The position numbers were made by a program, and so were the translations under genes. From assembly GCA_900768875.1 (NCBI GenBank), contig CAAGEP010000004.1:1-64000 (forward strand): a stretch of DNA of 64,000 nucleotides, written 5' to 3'. The notes beneath the pieces were generated by a model. The model saw only the letters and a program-made list of their open reading frames with translations. It did not search any database and was not told the origin of the DNA. Origin of the DNA: Alphaproteobacteria bacterium. Lineage in GTDB: Bacteria > Pseudomonadota > Alphaproteobacteria > CAAGCB01 > CAG-977. Of the stretch, positions 61,073 to 64,000 are shown piece by piece; position 1 is the first letter of the stretch, and each line of letters opens with the position of its first letter.

Positions 61073-63283
61073 ATGTCATTGACAGCTTCCCTCAAAACGG
61101 CTTTAAGCGGCGTCAAAGCGTCCCAAAACGCGATGAGCGTCGTTTCGGAAAACGTCAACAACGTTAAAACCGAAGGCTATTCGCGCAAAGTGTACAGCCA
61201 GCAAACCTTGATTCTGGCAAACGGTCAATCGTCGGGCGTCATCAGCAACACCAATCTGCGCCAAGTCGACGAACAGTTGCGCTATCAGTACCGCACCGAA
61301 AGCGGCACCATGCAGAGTTCGTACGTGCGTTCCTATTATCTGGACATCATCCAAGCCAAAATGGGCAAACCCGATTCCCAAACTTCGGTTTCCAACCGCG
61401 TCAACGCGATTCAAACGGCTTTTGAAAGTCTGGGCGTCGATTCCGACAAACTGAACGCGCGTTCGACGACGGTTTCCGCGATTGACACGGCGTTGTCGCA
61501 AATTCAGGCGTTGAGCGACCAAATCCAAGCCATGCGTCTGGAAATCGACCAATCCCTGAACGAACTGTCCAAAGAAGCGACCGATATTTTAACCCAGCTG
61601 GACAAGCTGAACGACGACATTGTGCGCACCGACGCGATGAACACCACTTCGGCGGACAACTACCGCGACCGCCGCGACACGCTGATAACGCGCCTGTCGG
61701 AAATCATGGACATTCAAACCTACGAACGGTCGACGGGCGAAACCGTGATTTTAACGGCGGGCGGCAAGCCTTTGCTGGACAAGGACGCCGCAACCGTTTC
61801 GCATTCCCCCGCCGCGTCGACGGGATCGCTGATTAACTATTCCAGCGGCGGAATCACGGGCATTTACGCGGGCAAATACGACATCACGAACGAAATCGGG
61901 TCGGGCGAAATGTACGGCTTGATTCAACTGCGCGACACCGAATTGCAAGACATGCAAATCGAAATGGACGAACTGGCGTACCAGCTGACCAAAAGCTTGA
62001 ACCAAGTCGGCAACCGGGGCACGAACTACCCGAACATGGTCTACGAACTGACGGGAACGCGCACGTTCATCAACGGCGGCAAGGAGCAAACAATGTCTCT
62101 GTCGGGCGGCGACGTGAAAATCATCCTGTTCGACAAAAACGGCAAAGAAGCCTATTCGGTCAGTCTGGTCGGCGAATTGGATTTTTCGTCGGGAACAATC
62201 GAGGAATTGACCCAAACCGTCCAGGACTGGCTGCAAAACGCCGTGGACGGTCCGCATCTGACAACATCTTCCGTCGGTATTGATTTGGACGGGCATTTGA
62301 AAATCGACCTCGGCACGGGGGAATACTCGATTGCGTTCCGCGACGAAACGTCCGTGCTGGAAGGCAGCGACGCGACCCAAGTTTCGATTGCTTTCGACGC
62401 CGACGCGAACGGCACGGCGGACAGGACGTTTGCAGGCTTTTCGTCGTTTTTCGGACTGAATGACTTAATCATCTCGTCCGCCAACGAATCCGTGTACGAT
62501 TCGGATATTGTGTCGGCGGGGTCTCTTATCGGCATTCGCGGCACGACGACTTTGCATTTTTCGGACACGCAGCACGGCTTGAACTTCGGATCGGTCGACG
62601 TGTCCGCCACCGACACGATTAAAAGCATCGCCGAAAAAATCAACTCAACCATGGTTGACGAATCGGGCAATCAAACCGTGCGCGCCGAAATCGTCAAAGA
62701 AGGATCGGGATACCGTCTGCGCATCATCAACCAAGACGGTTATCAAATGGAACTGACCGAAACGACGCAAGCTTTGCCCAACGGCGGACAAAGCGGCAGC
62801 GTTTTGGAACGATTGGGACTGCAGACTTCGCACGCGGGATACGCGGCGGGGTTGAGCATCCGCTCCGACGTCGCGAAAACGCCCGCTTTGCTGAACACGG
62901 GCAAAGTGCAGTACAGCATGGAATCGGGCGAATACTATCTGTCGGAAACGGACAATTCTCTGTCGAACGATTACGCGGCGCTGTTCACGGGCAACATCGG
63001 CTTTAACGCGGCGGGCAGCTTTTCCAAAGTCAGCAGCACGCTTAGCGGTTACGCGTCGTCCGTGGTCAGCGGGCTTGCCACGCGCTTAAGCGACGCCAAA
63101 GCGTCCTACAGCTACCAGTCGGATCTGGTTTCGACTTTGTATAAAAAAGAACAGGAAGTCAGCGGTGTTGATTTGGATGAAGAATTGTCTATGATGCTGA
63201 TGTACGAACGCACTTACAGCGCGGCGGCGAAAGTATTGTCGACGACCATCAATCTGCTCGAAATTTTGGATAATATCGTTTAA
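61073..63283 (+). CDS. flgK: Flagellar hook-associated protein 1 FlgK
   Basis: This 736-residue protein joins hook and filament. The N-terminal helix (SLKTALSGVKASQNAMSVVS) with VNNVKTEGYSRK and the C-terminal LDEELSMMLMYERTYSAAAK helix are the conserved ends that pack in the axial tube. The middle (about 200-650) is long and variable and probably surface-exposed. The protein is longer than E. coli FlgK (about 547). CAGGAG lies well placed before the ATG. Confidence 0.97.
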   Translation: MSLTASLKTALSGVKASQNAMSVVSENVNNVKTEGYSRKVYSQQTLILANGQSSGVISNTNLRQVDEQLRYQYRTESGTMQSSYVRSYYLDIIQAKMGKPDSQTSVSNRVNAIQTAFESLGVDSDKLNARSTTVSAIDTALSQIQALSDQIQAMRLEIDQSLNELSKEATDILTQLDKLNDDIVRTDAMNTTSADNYRDRRDTLITRLSEIMDIQTYERSTGETVILTAGGKPLLDKDAATVSHSPAASTGSLINYSSGGITGIYAGKYDITNEIGSGEMYGLIQLRDTELQDMQIEMDELAYQLTKSLNQVGNRGTNYPNMVYELTGTRTFINGGKEQTMSLSGGDVKIILFDKNGKEAYSVSLVGELDFSSGTIEELTQTVQDWLQNAVDGPHLTTSSVGIDLDGHLKIDLGTGEYSIAFRDETSVLEGSDATQVSIAFDADANGTADRTFAGFSSFFGLNDLIISSANESVYDSDIVSAGSLIGIRGTTTLHFSDTQHGLNFGSVDVSATDTIKSIAEKINSTMVDESGNQTVRAEIVKEGSGYRLRIINQDGYQMELTETTQALPNGGQSGSVLERLGLQTSHAGYAAGLSIRSDVAKTPALLNTGKVQYSMESGEYYLSETDNSLSNDYAALFTGNIGFNAAGSFSKVSSTLSGYASSVVSGLATRLSDAKASYSYQSDLVSTLYKKEQEVSGVDLDEELSMMLMYERTYSAAAKVLSTTINLLEILDNIV

Positions 63284-63297
63284 GGGAGGATTAAGCC

Positions 63298-64000
63298 ATG
63301 ACAACACGGGTTCCCACAACGGCGACATATAGAATCTATATGAACAATATGTCGAACCAGAAATCCTCGATTAACCAGCTCAGCTATCAGGCGACGACGG
63401 GGAACAAGTACGATTCCTACGACAAATACGGCTTGTCCAGCTACCGCATTTTGTCGCTGCAAAACGAACAGAGCGTCGTTGAAAAGTATCTGGAAACCAA
63501 CAGCATCAGCCAAGTCGTTCTGGAATCCCAGCAAAAAGCGGTTGACGACATCCGTTCGGCGGTTATCGACTTCCGCGACCAGTTGCGCGAATTTTTCGCT
63601 AACGATTTGACAAAGATGAGCAAAGACCCGTCCGAAGAAGAACTTATCGCTTTGCAAAACACGCAGGAAGCCGCCTTTGAAGCCATGTCGCTGATGGCGT
63701 ATTATCTGAATTCGCAAGTGGACGGCAACTACATTTTCGGCGGCGGCAAGGACGGACAGAAGCCCGTTAATTTCCCCTATACGACGCTGGAGGATTTCCA
63801 AGCCGCCTATGACGGCAAAATCCTGACGTACCCGACCAGCTATTCGGCGTCTTTGTCCGAAATGAGTTCAGCTTCGGAACTGACAAACGGCGCGACGCTG
63901 AAACAGAACTTCCAAACCCTGACGCCGAAAACGACGGTGCGGACGGGCGAAGCGACCAACGAAATGCGGTTTGATTCGGCGAACAAAACCTTGACCGCCA
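63298..64000 (+). CDS. flgL: Flagellar hook-associated protein 3 FlgL (partial)
   Basis: The frame is open from the ATG at 63298 to the window end: 234 codons, C-terminus missing. AGGGAGGA lies upstream. The start, TTRVPTTATYRIYMNNMSNQ, has the flagellin-like N-terminal helix pattern. VDGNYIFGGGKDGQKPV is the strongly conserved FlgL block with the GxYIFGG motif. It is the second hook-filament junction protein and follows flgK by 14 bases. Confidence 0.93.
   Translation, partial: MTTRVPTTATYRIYMNNMSNQKSSINQLSYQATTGNKYDSYDKYGLSSYRILSLQNEQSVVEKYLETNSISQVVLESQQKAVDDIRSAVIDFRDQLREFFANDLTKMSKDPSEEELIALQNTQEAAFEAMSLMAYYLNSQVDGNYIFGGGKDGQKPVNFPYTTLEDFQAAYDGKILTYPTSYSASLSEMSSASELTNGATLKQNFQTLTPKTTVRTGEATNEMRFDSANKTLTA

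Overview
The window reads as chromosome of an alphaproteobacterium that lives without oxygen or with little of it. Alphaproteobacterial signs are a class I lysyl-tRNA synthetase, FliX next to flgI, a DksA with a degenerate zinc finger, the maf / short RNase E-G / yacG cluster, and the ybgC-tolQRAB-pal-cpoB-tilS-ftsH-glmM order. Anaerobic or fermentative signs are a monomeric [FeFe] hydrogenase, rubrerythrin and a complete sugar PTS carried by two genes. A gut or host-associated lineage such as the RF32/CAG-239 group would fit, but that is inference.

Region 1 (1-10.2 kb) looks like part of a type IV secretion or conjugation locus. It holds an alanine/glutamine-rich coiled-coil repeat protein running off the left edge, a double-HTH regulator with an S24-like tail, three TrbL/VirB6-like membrane proteins with a small membrane protein between two of them, and two divergent genes for low-complexity basic proteins. 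The divergent control region carries strong inverted repeats.

Region 2 (10.2-27 kb) is mostly metabolic: rubrerythrin, PTS IIC-IIB, an EIIA-HPr-EI fusion, the hydrogenase, uvrC, a 349-bp AT-rich gap with two perfect DnaA boxes, a DprE1/DprE2-like pair plus an SDR-fusion gene, a LysR regulator, a PQ-loop protein, and a lysK operon that ends in a papain-like protein.

Region 3 (27-40.6 kb) is accessory in character: tandem secreted paralogs, an MFS remnant, a 781-residue HExxH protein, an RDD protein, MFS, galU, an ATP-grasp/esterase pair, tRNA-Arg followed by an odd inverted-repeat structure, two unknown genes and Rsm22.

Region 4 (40.6-52.9 kb) is envelope housekeeping, all on the minus strand: HU, serC, glmM, ftsH, tilS, cpoB, a second Pal-like lipoprotein, pal, tolB, tolA, tolR, tolQ and ybgC. 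Region 5 (52.9-56 kb) is a three-gene cassette with two tandem membrane-anchored HExxH paralogs. Region 6 (56-64 kb) holds tRNA-Phe, yacG, the short RNase E/G, maf, dksA and fliX on the minus strand. Divergent from these are flgI-flgJ-flgN-flgK-flgL, behind a well-placed sigma-54 promoter; flgL runs off the right edge.

The best candidates for undescribed biology are the tandem HExxH cassette (52.9-55.8 kb), the cytosolic HExxH protein at 30.5-32.8 kb, the tripled TrbL cluster with its repeat protein, the tRNA-adjacent structure at 38.2-38.4 kb, and the DnaA-box gap.
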